Assembly: GCA_016873295.1 (NCBI GenBank)
Contig: VGXM01000015.1
Span: 1-64,000, forward strand
DNA: 64,000 bases
Direction: 5' to 3'
DNA from: Phycisphaerae bacterium
GTDB taxonomy: Bacteria > Planctomycetota > Phycisphaerae > Phycisphaerales > UBA1924
Positions 20,030 to 28,260 of this stretch are shown in pieces (within the stretch, counting starts at the first letter, position 1; every line of letters starts with the position of its first letter). Made by a program: the position numbers and the translations under genes. The notes under the pieces are model-generated. The model saw only the letters and a program-made list of their open reading frames with translations, did not search any database and was not told the origin of the DNA.

Positions 20030-20283
20030 GTGTATCCCTTGAGTTGCGGGGCGCGCACGCCCCTCGCCCACCACCGCGGCCCCGACGCTCGGAGCCGCCC
20101 AACCTCGCCGGTCACCGCGGACGCGCGTTCCAACGGGCCAGTCTTATCCAAGATACCCGCTTTCTCCGGACTTGCCACTTCCTGACCGGATATTCCGCCC
20201 CAAATCGTGCCGGGCTCCGCGGGTCCGCCCCCGGGCGAGCGACACGAGTGCCTTCCACGCAAAACCCCTGGGATCGGTGCCGC

Positions 20284-21366
20284 TCACGGGGCGCCCGGCT
20301 CGACCAGCAGGGGAAGGCCGGACCGGTCCACGAAGTCGATCCAGCGCACGAGGTCCACGCCGGTGGGGCCTGCCCAGGCCACGAGCCCCCCCTTCCAGCG
20401 CGTCCCGAGCCCGACCCCCGCGTCCAATCCGCCCGCCAGCGACCCCGCCGGGCCCCCCGGCGCCACCAGCCGAAGGGATGCCACGTAGCGGTTTGGCTCG
20501 CCCAGCTCGAAGAGCGACACCCGCCCGCTCCCCCGCGCGATCAGGTACCCCGCCGACGCCCCGCCCCGGAGCACCGCCAGCCCGCCGATCTCTCCGCCCA
20601 GGCGGGCCCCGCCCGCCCGATCCACCAGCCGGCCCTTGGCGCTGCCCTCCGCCGGGAACCGCCACAGTCCCCGGGAGGACTCCGCGACGTAGACCGCCCC
20701 GTCGGCGTCGTCGGCGGCCAGCCCGGTCACGGGCCCGCCCACCGCCCACCGCCGCGCGACCCGGGCCGCGATCGAGCGCTCGCCGGGCCCGCCCTCGATC
20801 GGCCCCAACAGGAGGTGGACGACCGCCCCCTGGGCGTCCCCCGCGAAGCAGGACAGCGCGCCCTCGCTCCATCGCAGCGCCAGGGCCGACACGTCCGCCA
20901 GGTCGGTCGCGACCTTCCCCATGTCGCGGAGCGACCGGGAATCCGGGTCCAGCGCGAAGAGCCGCAGGGCGGGGTCGCCCGCGCCGCCCGCCGCCACCAC
21001 GTCAATCCGCTCCGACCCCAGCGTCACCCCCGTGCGCACGTCGATGGCGTTGAAGGCCGGCCCCCCGAGGCCGCCGATCTCGCCGCCGTCGAGGCTCAGG
21101 AGCGTGACGCCGCGCCCGTGGGCCACGAGCACGGCGCTGCGGGACGGGTCGCGCCGGTCGATCCAGAGGGCCACGTCGCCGACGGTCCCCCGCTCGGCGT
21201 CGATCGGCAGCGACCGCGCCGGGGGCACGTCGATCAGGATGGGGCGGACGTCGTCCGGGCCCAGCGGGTCCACCTGCTCGGGGCGCGGAGCCCCCGGTGG
21301 CGGGGGCAGCCCGGGCGGCTGCCCCAACCCCACGCCCAGAAACGCCAACGCGAGCGCCTTCAACAC
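20284..21366 (-). CDS. Phytase-like beta-propeller protein
   Basis: Codes for 360 residues. A signal peptide (LKALALAFLGVGLGQ) and a Pro-rich linker precede a propeller resembling 3-phytase (PF02333). It has VGDVALWIDRRDPSRSAVL near residue 62, the AFNAIDVRTGVTLGSERIDVVAAG stretch around 104-127, VTGLAADDADGAVYVAESSRGLWRF around 215-240, then EIGGLAVLRGG and SAGYLIARGSG. In true beta-propeller phytases the aligned motifs read DIEGL and carry acidic calcium and phosphate ligands; here DIEGL has become EIGGL, so some ligands are lost. It may hydrolyse phytate or a related phosphoester, or be a non-catalytic relative. It diverges from the HtrA gene with about 100 bases between. Confidence 0.72.
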   Translation of the reverse strand: MLKALALAFLGVGLGQPPGLPPPPGAPRPEQVDPLGPDDVRPILIDVPPARSLPIDAERGTVGDVALWIDRRDPSRSAVLVAHGRGVTLLSLDGGEIGGLGGPAFNAIDVRTGVTLGSERIDVVAAGGAGDPALRLFALDPDSRSLRDMGKVATDLADVSALALRWSEGALSCFAGDAQGAVVHLLLGPIEGGPGERSIAARVARRWAVGGPVTGLAADDADGAVYVAESSRGLWRFPAEGSAKGRLVDRAGGARLGGEIGGLAVLRGGASAGYLIARGSGRVSLFELGEPNRYVASLRLVAPGGPAGSLAGGLDAGVGLGTRWKGGLVAWAGPTGVDLVRWIDFVDRSGLPLLVEPGAP

Positions 21367-21464
21367 CGGACTTCTCCCGCGCCCGAACCGCGCCGCCCGA
21401 TCAACGGTACACCCACACCGGGCCCATACCCTGTCCGGTCGGCGCCCGCACCCGGATCCCCCTC

Positions 21465-23597
21465 ATGAAGAGCACCTGGCGAGCCCTGCTGTCGGCCACC
21501 GTCCTCCTCTTCCCCGCCCCGGCCCTGGCCCAGGAGGGGCCCGGCGCCGCCGTCCTGGCCCGCGCCGAGGACCTCCGCGAAGAGATCCGCGCCATGGTCC
21601 AGTCGGCCAAGGCCCGGGTCTTCCCGGCCCTGGTCAACATCCACGTCATCAGCGTGGAGTACTGGGGCGGCAAGGAGAACAAGTCCGAATCGGTGGGCTC
21701 GGGCACCATCGTCACCCCCGACGGGCACATCCTGACCAACGCCCACGTCACCAACCGCGGCAAGCGCTTCCGCGTGCGCATGGCCGACCAGGCCGAGGTG
21801 CACGCCGACCTCGTCGGCGAGGACGTGCTGACGGACCTGGCCGTCCTCAAGATCGACCCGGCGGACCTGGCGGACCCGTCGTCGCTGCCTGTGGCGGCGG
21901 TGGGGGATTCCTCGATCGTCCGCGTGGGCGACACGGTGCTGGCCATGGGCTCGCCCTTCGCGCTCTCTCGCTCGGTCACGCTGGGCATCGTCTCCAACAC
22001 CGAGCGGGTCTTCGCCTCCGCCTTCTCGGGCGACCGCGACGCGGTGGACGCCATGCAGGAGGAGCGGGGCGAGCGCTCCGGGCTCTTCACCCGCTGGATC
22101 CAGCACGACGCCCTCATCCTGCCGGGCAACTCGGGCGGGCCCCTGGTCAACCTCAAGGGCGAGGTCGTGGGCGTCAACACGCTCGGGGGCAACGGCATGG
22201 GCTTCGCCAGCCCGTCGAACCTGGCCCGGGAGGTCATGGCCGCCCTCATCGAGCACGGCAGCGTGCCCCGCTCCTGGATCGGCGCCACCTTCAAGCCCAT
22301 CGAGCGCACCACGGCGGAACGCGGGGTGCTGCTCACGTCCATCGTCGCGGGCGGGCCCGCCGACCGCGCGGGCCTGAAGCCCGGCGACGTCGTCACCGCC
22401 CTCGACGGCGAGGCCGTCAACGTCCGGTTCGCCGAGCAGATCCCAGCGCTGCTCAAGCGCTTCGCCGACACGCCCATCGGGGGCGCCGTCCGCGTGGCCT
22501 ACGTCCGCGGCGAGGGCGAGGGCGAGGCGCGCCTCGTCACCGAGGCCCTGCTCAAGGACCGCGGGCAGCGCACGCTCCTGCGGGCCTGGGGCGTCTCCAT
22601 CGAGGAGATCACCGACAAGCTGGCCCGCGACCGGCGCCTGGATTCCAAGGAGGGCGCGCTGGTCTCCGGCGTCCGGGCCGGGTCACCCGCCGCCCTCGCC
22701 GAGCCCGCGCTCACCTGGGGCGACGTCATCCGCTCGATCGACGGCACGCCCGTCGCCTCCATCGACGCGCTGGTCGAGGCCTACCGCTCGGGCATGGCCC
22801 GCGCGGACCTGCCCGAGTACTTCCTCATCGAGTTCGACCGCCAGGGCAAGAACCAGCTCACGCTCGTCAAGTCCAGGCCCGACAAGCCCCAGGACCCGCC
22901 CCGCGAGCTGCCCAAGGCGTGGATCGGCGTGGCGACGCAGCCCGTCGGGCCCGACCTGGCCCGCCAGCTCGGGCACGAGCAGGCCACCGGCTTCCGCGTC
23001 ACGCGCGTCTACCCCGGCACGCTGGCCGCGTCGTCGGGGCTGAGCGTGGGCGACGTCATCACGGCGATCGACGGCGAGGCGCTCAAGGTCCGCGGCATGC
23101 AGGACGCCGGGATCTTCAACCGGCGCGTGCGCGGGCTGAAGATCGACCAGACGGCGCGCCTGGACGTGTGGCGCGCGGGCGGCGCCCTGGAGATCCCGGT
23201 CGCCCTGGAGCGCACGCGGATCGGCACCGAGGAGGCCCGGCGCGACACCAACCGCGACTTCGAGCTGGCCGTGCGCGAACTGACCTTCTTCGACCGCGAC
23301 GACAACCGCTGGGACGACTCGGTGCGGGGCGTCATCGTGCTCTCCGCCGAGTCGGGCGGGTGGGCGAGCCTGGCGGGCCTCTCGCCGGGGGACCTGATCC
23401 AGCGGATCGGCGACCGCCAGACGCCCGACCTGGAGACCTACCGGGCGGTGATGGACGACCTGACCCGGGCCCAGCCGCGCCTGGTCGAGTTCGTCGTGGT
23501 ACGGAACAATCGCACGTTCTTCAACTACGCGGAGCCCGAGTGGAAGCCGCGGACCGAGGCGGAGGAGAAGGCCGACGAGGCCCACCCGCCCAAGTGA
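21465..23597 (+). CDS. HtrA/DegP-type periplasmic serine protease with multiple PDZ modules
   Basis: Codes for 710 residues from the ATG giving MKSTWRALL. The signal peptide ends near PALAQ. The trypsin-like domain keeps the triad: His94 (ILTNAHV), Asp124 (LTDLAVLKID) and Ser223 (LPGNSGGP). Downstream at least three, probably four, PDZ-like modules follow, each with a GDV(I/V)-type core: GLKPGDVVTALDGE, WGDVIRSIDGT, GLSVGDVITAIDGE and GLSPGDLIQRIGD. Ordinary DegP is about 450-480 residues with two PDZ domains, so this one is long. It should degrade or chaperone misfolded exported proteins. It starts a plus-strand run and is followed within 20 bases by a degenerate protease paralogue. Confidence 0.9.
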   Translation: MKSTWRALLSATVLLFPAPALAQEGPGAAVLARAEDLREEIRAMVQSAKARVFPALVNIHVISVEYWGGKENKSESVGSGTIVTPDGHILTNAHVTNRGKRFRVRMADQAEVHADLVGEDVLTDLAVLKIDPADLADPSSLPVAAVGDSSIVRVGDTVLAMGSPFALSRSVTLGIVSNTERVFASAFSGDRDAVDAMQEERGERSGLFTRWIQHDALILPGNSGGPLVNLKGEVVGVNTLGGNGMGFASPSNLAREVMAALIEHGSVPRSWIGATFKPIERTTAERGVLLTSIVAGGPADRAGLKPGDVVTALDGEAVNVRFAEQIPALLKRFADTPIGGAVRVAYVRGEGEGEARLVTEALLKDRGQRTLLRAWGVSIEEITDKLARDRRLDSKEGALVSGVRAGSPAALAEPALTWGDVIRSIDGTPVASIDALVEAYRSGMARADLPEYFLIEFDRQGKNQLTLVKSRPDKPQDPPRELPKAWIGVATQPVGPDLARQLGHEQATGFRVTRVYPGTLAASSGLSVGDVITAIDGEALKVRGMQDAGIFNRRVRGLKIDQTARLDVWRAGGALEIPVALERTRIGTEEARRDTNRDFELAVRELTFFDRDDNRWDDSVRGVIVLSAESGGWASLAGLSPGDLIQRIGDRQTPDLETYRAVMDDLTRAQPRLVEFVVVRNNRTFFNYAEPEWKPRTEAEEKADEAHPPK

Positions 23598-23617
23598 CCC
23601 CACACAGGAGCCTTTCC

Positions 23618-24427
23618 TTGAAGCACATCGCCCTCGCCGCCCTCCTCGCCTGCACGCTCGCGCCCGCCCCGGCCCTGCCCGCTCGGGTCGAGCCGCCCGC
23701 CGGCGCCTACGCCCGCCTCATCCGGACCCACGCGCCCGCCCTCGTCACCCTCAAGTTCGTGCTCGAGGCCCCGGCGGAGTTCGGCGCGGGCGAGCAGGAG
23801 ATGGAAGCCTCCGGCGTCATGGTGGAGAAGGACGGGCTCGTGCTCGCCGCCAACTCGCAGTTCGGCGGCATGATCGCCATGATGGGCGGGCCCACGCCGG
23901 CCATCAAGAACATCCGCGTCCTGATCGGCGACGACACCAAGGGCGTCGAGGCCACGCTCACCGCACGCGACAGGGAGCTGGACCTGGCCTGGATCCGCAT
24001 CGCCACGCCCGACGAGGCCGGGTACGCCCACCTGGACCTCGAGGCCTCCGCCGACGCCGGCGTGGGCGACCGCATCCACATGGTCTCGCGCATGGGCAAG
24101 TTCTTCGACCGGGCCCCGCTGGTCACCGAGGCCGCGGTCGGCGGCGTCACCGCCAAGCCCCGCAGGCTGCTCGTCCCCAACGGGTTCCTGCTTCAGTTCG
24201 GCATGCCCGTCTTCGGCGAGTCGGGCCGACTCGTCGGCATCACGGTCATCCAGTCGCCCTCCGAGGAAGACCAGGACGACTCGTCCTCGGGCATGATGGG
24301 CGAGACCGACTCGCTGCGGGGCCTGATCCTGCCCGCCTCCGAGGTGCTCGCCGCCACCGCCCGCGCCAAGGAGACCGCCGCCGCCCCGACCCCCACCCCG
24401 ACCCCCACCCCGCCCCCCGCTCCCTGA
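23618..24427 (+). CDS. HtrA-like pseudoprotease
   Basis: Codes for 269 residues from a TTG start, chosen because CAGGAG lies seven bases upstream and the frame then opens with a signal peptide (ALAALLACTLAPAPALPA). The fold matches the protease domain of HtrA: ASGVMVEKDGLVLAANSQF aligns with the usual SGxxIxxDGxxLTNxHV, LDLAWIRI with the Asp strand, and GMPVFGESGRLVGI with the GNSGGP region. The catalytic His is replaced (AANSQF, about 78-82) and the Ser is gone (FGMPVF, about 194-199); only the Asp (D122) remains. It should be inactive and may regulate or scaffold the active HtrA encoded just before it. The C-terminus is a Thr-Pro repeat. Confidence 0.8.
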   Translation: MKHIALAALLACTLAPAPALPARVEPPAGAYARLIRTHAPALVTLKFVLEAPAEFGAGEQEMEASGVMVEKDGLVLAANSQFGGMIAMMGGPTPAIKNIRVLIGDDTKGVEATLTARDRELDLAWIRIATPDEAGYAHLDLEASADAGVGDRIHMVSRMGKFFDRAPLVTEAAVGGVTAKPRRLLVPNGFLLQFGMPVFGESGRLVGITVIQSPSEEDQDDSSSGMMGETDSLRGLILPASEVLAATARAKETAAAPTPTPTPTPPPAP

Positions 24428-24495
24428 CCCCGCGAGGCGTGCCGTCCCCGCCACGCGCCCATCCCTACCGTGCCCGCGCCACAGGGAGGCCCGCG

Positions 24496-25050
24496 ATGGG
24501 GCAGGGCAGGCACACCTTCGACATCCACCTGCGCCTGCGCACGCTGGCGCAGCTCCTCAACTCGCTCGACCCCGCCCCCTTCCACGAGCGCGACCTCGAC
24601 GACGACGCCGCCGACTTCATCATCGGGTCGGCGCTCGACGCCCCGCGCGACGCCGACCTGCGCGTCGTCATCCACCTCGACGAGCCGTCGGCCCGCCCGG
24701 AGCACGACGCGGCCCAGTCGATCCACAACTACTTCCGCTACCGCGCCGCCCAGTCCCGCCGCCAGATGCGCGAGCTGATGCGCCACGGACGCCGCACGCT
24801 CCTCATCGGGCTGGCCTTCCTGGCCGCGTGCCTCACCGCCGTGCAGCTCCTCTCGGCGATCAAGTCGACCGGCGTGATCTGGTTCACGCGCGAGGCCCTG
24901 GTGATCGTGGGGTGGGTGGCGCTGTGGAGGCCGCTGGAGATCTTCCTGTACGAGTGGTGGCCCATCCGCTGGCAGGGGCGCCTGTTCGGGCGCCTCGAGC
25001 GGGCCCCGGTCGAGGTCCGGCCGCCCTCTACGATCGCCCATGCCCCGTAG
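24496..25050 (+). CDS. Conserved two-TM membrane protein, unknown function
   Basis: Codes for 184 residues; AGGGAGG lies six bases before the ATG giving MGQGRHTF. The first 75 residues are soluble and acidic (ERDLDDDAADFIIG). IHNYFRYRAAQSRRQMRELMR precedes two membrane helices at about 103-122 and 132-150, and the tail reads RPLEIFLYEWWPIRWQ. This architecture is common in bacteria as a conserved hypothetical; the arrangement with an Asp-rich N-terminus and the EWWPI motif after the second helix is characteristic. The function is unknown. The last 11 bases overlap the start of the phosphatase gene, so the two are probably co-translated. Confidence 0.8.
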   Translation: MGQGRHTFDIHLRLRTLAQLLNSLDPAPFHERDLDDDAADFIIGSALDAPRDADLRVVIHLDEPSARPEHDAAQSIHNYFRYRAAQSRRQMRELMRHGRRTLLIGLAFLAACLTAVQLLSAIKSTGVIWFTREALVIVGWVALWRPLEIFLYEWWPIRWQGRLFGRLERAPVEVRPPSTIAHAP

Positions 25051-25639
25051 CCGCCTGCCCACGATCGTGCTCGCCCTCGCCGCGCTGTCCCTGGGCGCCT
25101 GGGCGTTCAACGCCGGCGTGCGCCCGGACCTGTTCCCCAAGCGCTTCGCGGAGGTGGAGAGGGGCGTGCTCTACCGCTCGGGCGGGCTCACGCCCGGGGC
25201 TTTCGAGCGCGTGGTCAGGGCCCACGGCATCCGGACGGTGGTGGACCTCGGGGCCTTCCCGCCGGCCTCGCGCTGCGACCTGCGGGCCCAGCACGCCGCC
25301 GACGCCCTGGGCGTCGAGCGCATCCGGCTGGACCTGCGGGGCGACTCCCGTGGCGACCCGAACCACTACGTGCGCACGCTGCGGGTGATCACCGACCCGG
25401 CCCGCCAGCCCGTGCTCGTCCACTGCGGGGCGGGGACGGAGCGGACGGGGTGTGCCGTCGCGCTCTTCCGCCGGGTCGTGCAGGGGTGGGACGCCGAGCG
25501 GGCCTACGCCGAGGCCGACGAGGCCGGGCACAGCCCCTCGCGCAACCCGGAACTCGCCAAGACCCTGGAGCGGTGGTCGGGCCCGATCGCCGAGGCGTTC
25601 CGCGCCGGCGGCGTCGTGCCCTACGCACCCGATCGCTAG
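25040..25639 (+). CDS. Membrane-anchored or secreted dual-specificity phosphatase
   Basis: Codes for 199 residues. A hydrophobic N-terminus (LPTIVLALAALSLGAWAF) acts as a signal anchor. The catalytic loop HCGAGTERTG (H128, C129, R135) is the CX5R signature of cysteine phosphatases, and GVLYRSGGLTPGAFERVV with TVVDLGAFPP matches the N-terminal part of DSP and phosphatidylinositol-type enzymes (DUF-type tyrosine phosphatase families). An Asp general acid is not clear. Substrate could be phosphotyrosine or a phospholipid. The gene overlaps the preceding membrane-protein gene by 11 bases and closes the HtrA run. Confidence 0.82.
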   Translation: MPRSRLPTIVLALAALSLGAWAFNAGVRPDLFPKRFAEVERGVLYRSGGLTPGAFERVVRAHGIRTVVDLGAFPPASRCDLRAQHAADALGVERIRLDLRGDSRGDPNHYVRTLRVITDPARQPVLVHCGAGTERTGCAVALFRRVVQGWDAERAYAEADEAGHSPSRNPELAKTLERWSGPIAEAFRAGGVVPYAPDR

Positions 25640-25913
25640 GTCCAAAAACGAAGACAGCAGCCCTCTCTCTCCTCCCCGGCTCGGCTTCCCCTTGAAGGAA
25701 CGAACGGGGGGCGGCGGGCGGGTTGCCCCGCGCGCCGAACTCTCCAGGCTGCTGCCTTCGGCTTTTCGAATCGTCCACGTCCGAGGCCGGAGTTCGCCCG
25801 CCCGCGGAGCCCAGACCCTACCGGATCGTCGCGGAGAATGCAAGCGATCGCGCGCACAGATTCCTCGAATTCGGCGACGAATCGCGGCACCCGCGCGCCG
25901 ATGGGCCGATGCT

Positions 25914-27461
25914 TCAGGGCGCCCCCGCGCCGTGGGAATCTGGAGAACCTTGTTCGGGATCGGGCAGTGCCCGCCGAACCTCGAACACAAACCGAGCGAC
26001 CCGTCCGCTCGCCAGCGGGGGCGTGGCCGCGCTCGGGAAGACCGTGGGTCGTTCGTCGCGCCCGCCAGCGCGCAGGAGGGCGACCAGGTCGGTCGGGGGC
26101 GGGATCCAGCCCGGGGTCCAGCGGACGTGGAGGTCGGGGTTGGCGCGGCGGGCGTACCAGAGGATCTCCGGGCGCGCGTCGATGAGGGCGTCGGCGTGGA
26201 GCGTGCCCGCGGGGAGCGCGGCGCCGAGGGCCATTCCCGCGTCGCGGCCGGAGTTGCGCGCGCGCGAGCGTTCGTAGAGGGGCAGGTAGACGGCCGCGGC
26301 GACGAGCAGGAGCGCCAGCAGGTGCGCGGGTCGGCCCAGCAGGATCCACGCGGCGATGCGCCGGCGGCGCGGGGTGAAGGTCGTGCCCCGGGCTCGCAGG
26401 GCCCAGGCCACGGCGGGCGCGGCGAGGGCGAACGCGGGCATCGTGTAGCGCGGATTGCTCACGCCCAGGGCGGCGTAGAGCGCCAGCGAGAGCAGGCAGG
26501 CGAGGGCAACGGCCCGGGCCAGGCGCAGGCGGGCCAGGTCGCCGTCGGTGCCGGCTTCGCGGCGGGCGTCGGGGCCGAAAGGAAAGAGCAGGGCGGCGGA
26601 GGTCGGCAACGCCGAGGCGAGCGCGGCGAGCGGGAGGAGCAGGACGCGGCCCACGCGATCGGCGGCCCACAGGAACTCGGAGACGCCCTGGGTGACGGGC
26701 GCGACGCCGGTCGATGAGGCCAGGTCGAGCGTGCTTCTCCAGAGCTGGGCGGCGACGCCCGCGGGGATCGCGGCGAGGAGGAAGGCGGGGAGGAGCGCGC
26801 GCCACCCGGCGGAGGAGCAGGCCCCGCAGGCGAGTGCGGCGGCGAGCAGCACGGGGGCGCCCACCGGTCCCTTGGTCCACGCGGCGGCGAGGACGGCGAG
26901 AGCGGCGCCCGCGGCGAGCAATCGGCGGGTGGCGCGCGACTCCGGGCGGCGCACGAAGAGGTCGATCGAGGCGAGGGCGGCGAGCTGGATGAACAGGTTG
27001 TGGAGGGCCTCGATCTCGGCGGCGCGCCCCGTTTGCCAGAAGAGGGGCGTGAGGGCGTGGGCCAGCCCGGCGGCCAGGGCCCAGGGCGGCCCGAACCACC
27101 GGCGCGCGAACCACCACGAGGCCAGGGCGCCGAGGGTCATCGCAAGTGCCGAGACGGCGCGAGCGGCGAACTCGGTCGGCCCGAGGACCGAGGAGGAGAG
27201 CGCGACGCCCCAGGGCATCATGGGGGGCTTGCGGAGGTAGGGCTGGTCGAAGAGCGTGGTGACGAGCAGGGCGCGGCGGGACAGGCCCTGGTCGCGGACG
27301 CGCTGCAGGAGCTCGAAGCCGGGGATGGCGCGGTGCCCCTCGGTGTAGGCCAGCCCGGCCCACGAGAGCCCGAGCCAGTAGACGGCGACACAGGCGGCGA
27401 GGACCAGCGCGACCTGGAGCGCGGCGCGGTGCAGCGGAGGGGGTGAGCCGGTCGCGTTCAT
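25914..27461 (-). CDS. GT39/ArnT-type integral membrane glycosyltransferase
   Basis: Codes for 515 residues from the ATG giving MNATGSPPP; GGAG lies about ten bases upstream. It has roughly eleven hydrophobic helices spread through the first 400 residues and a soluble C-terminal domain of about 120 residues. The pattern YLRKPPMMPWGVALSSSVLG followed by FAARAVSALAMTLGAL is typical of PMT/ArnT-family enzymes, which transfer sugars from polyprenyl-phosphate donors on the outer face of the membrane. A glutamate in the first external loop (GLAYTEGHRAIPGF) sits where the catalytic Asp/Glu normally lies. The acceptor is unknown. It converges on the phosphatase gene across 274 bases in which I see nothing convincing. 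Confidence 0.82.
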   Translation of the reverse strand: MNATGSPPPLHRAALQVALVLAACVAVYWLGLSWAGLAYTEGHRAIPGFELLQRVRDQGLSRRALLVTTLFDQPYLRKPPMMPWGVALSSSVLGPTEFAARAVSALAMTLGALASWWFARRWFGPPWALAAGLAHALTPLFWQTGRAAEIEALHNLFIQLAALASIDLFVRRPESRATRRLLAAGAALAVLAAAWTKGPVGAPVLLAAALACGACSSAGWRALLPAFLLAAIPAGVAAQLWRSTLDLASSTGVAPVTQGVSEFLWAADRVGRVLLLPLAALASALPTSAALLFPFGPDARREAGTDGDLARLRLARAVALACLLSLALYAALGVSNPRYTMPAFALAAPAVAWALRARGTTFTPRRRRIAAWILLGRPAHLLALLLVAAAVYLPLYERSRARNSGRDAGMALGAALPAGTLHADALIDARPEILWYARRANPDLHVRWTPGWIPPPTDLVALLRAGGRDERPTVFPSAATPPLASGRVARFVFEVRRALPDPEQGSPDSHGAGAP

Positions 27462-27562
27462 CCGGTCGGATCTCCAGCATAGCCCGGCGGAGGGGGCGTG
27501 CGCGCGCTCGGGGAGGTTCGGCGGTCGCTGGGATGGAGTGTCCCCGGGTCTACGATTCACGC

Positions 27563-28255
27563 GTGACGAGCGAGAGGCGGGCATCACGGAAGGTGGCCGC
27601 GGGCGAGGGCCCGAGGTCGTCGGCGTACCCGCAGGCGCTGGAGCGGCTGATCGAGGAGTTCGGTCGCCTGCCGGGGATCGGTCGCAAGAGCGCCGAGCGG
27701 ATGGCATTCCACGTGCTGGTGCACGACGCGGAGTCGGCGGGTCGGCTGTCCAAGGCGGTGCTGGACGTGAAGCGGGCGGTGAAGCCCTGCCCGGTGTGCT
27801 TCAACCTGACGGACGCGGCGGGGGAGGGTCGTTCGGGGTGCGGCGTGTGCGCCGACCCGCGCCGCGACGCCGGGCAGGTGCTGGTGGTGGAGCAGCCCAA
27901 GGACCTGATCGGCCTGGAGCAGACGGGGATGTACCGGGGCGTGTACCACGTGCTGATGGGGCACATCAGCCCGTTGGACGGGGTGGGGGCGGGCGACCTG
28001 ACGATCGGGGCGCTGCTGGAGCGGCTGGACCGCCCGGAGACCAACCCGCGGGGGACGGCGGTCCGAGAGGTGATCCTGGGGCTGAATCCGACGATCGAGG
28101 GGGACGGGACGGGGCTGTATCTGGCCGATGAACTGCGCAAGCGCGGGGTGAAGGTGACGCGGCTGGCGCGCGGGCTTCCCGCGGGCTCGTCGCTGGAGTT
28201 TGCGAGCAAGGCGGTCTTGGCGGACGCCATCGAGTGCCGGCAGGAGGTCGGCTGA
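27563..28255 (+). CDS. recR: Recombination mediator RecR
   Basis: Codes for about 230 residues from a GTG; an ATG 30 bases upstream is also possible. It contains the N-terminal HhH region (EFGRLPGIGRKSAERMAFHV), the zinc finger CPVCFNLTD...CGVC with four cysteines, and the Toprim domain (VLVVEQPKDLIGLEQTG, then GLNPTIEGDGTGLYLAD). RecR acts with RecO and RecF to load RecA at gapped DNA. E. coli RecR is 201 residues; the extra length is at the N-terminus and depends on the start. It is followed after five bases by rpoN on the same strand. Confidence 0.93.
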   Translation: MTSERRASRKVAAGEGPRSSAYPQALERLIEEFGRLPGIGRKSAERMAFHVLVHDAESAGRLSKAVLDVKRAVKPCPVCFNLTDAAGEGRSGCGVCADPRRDAGQVLVVEQPKDLIGLEQTGMYRGVYHVLMGHISPLDGVGAGDLTIGALLERLDRPETNPRGTAVREVILGLNPTIEGDGTGLYLADELRKRGVKVTRLARGLPAGSSLEFASKAVLADAIECRQEVG

Positions 28256-28260
28256 ACCCC

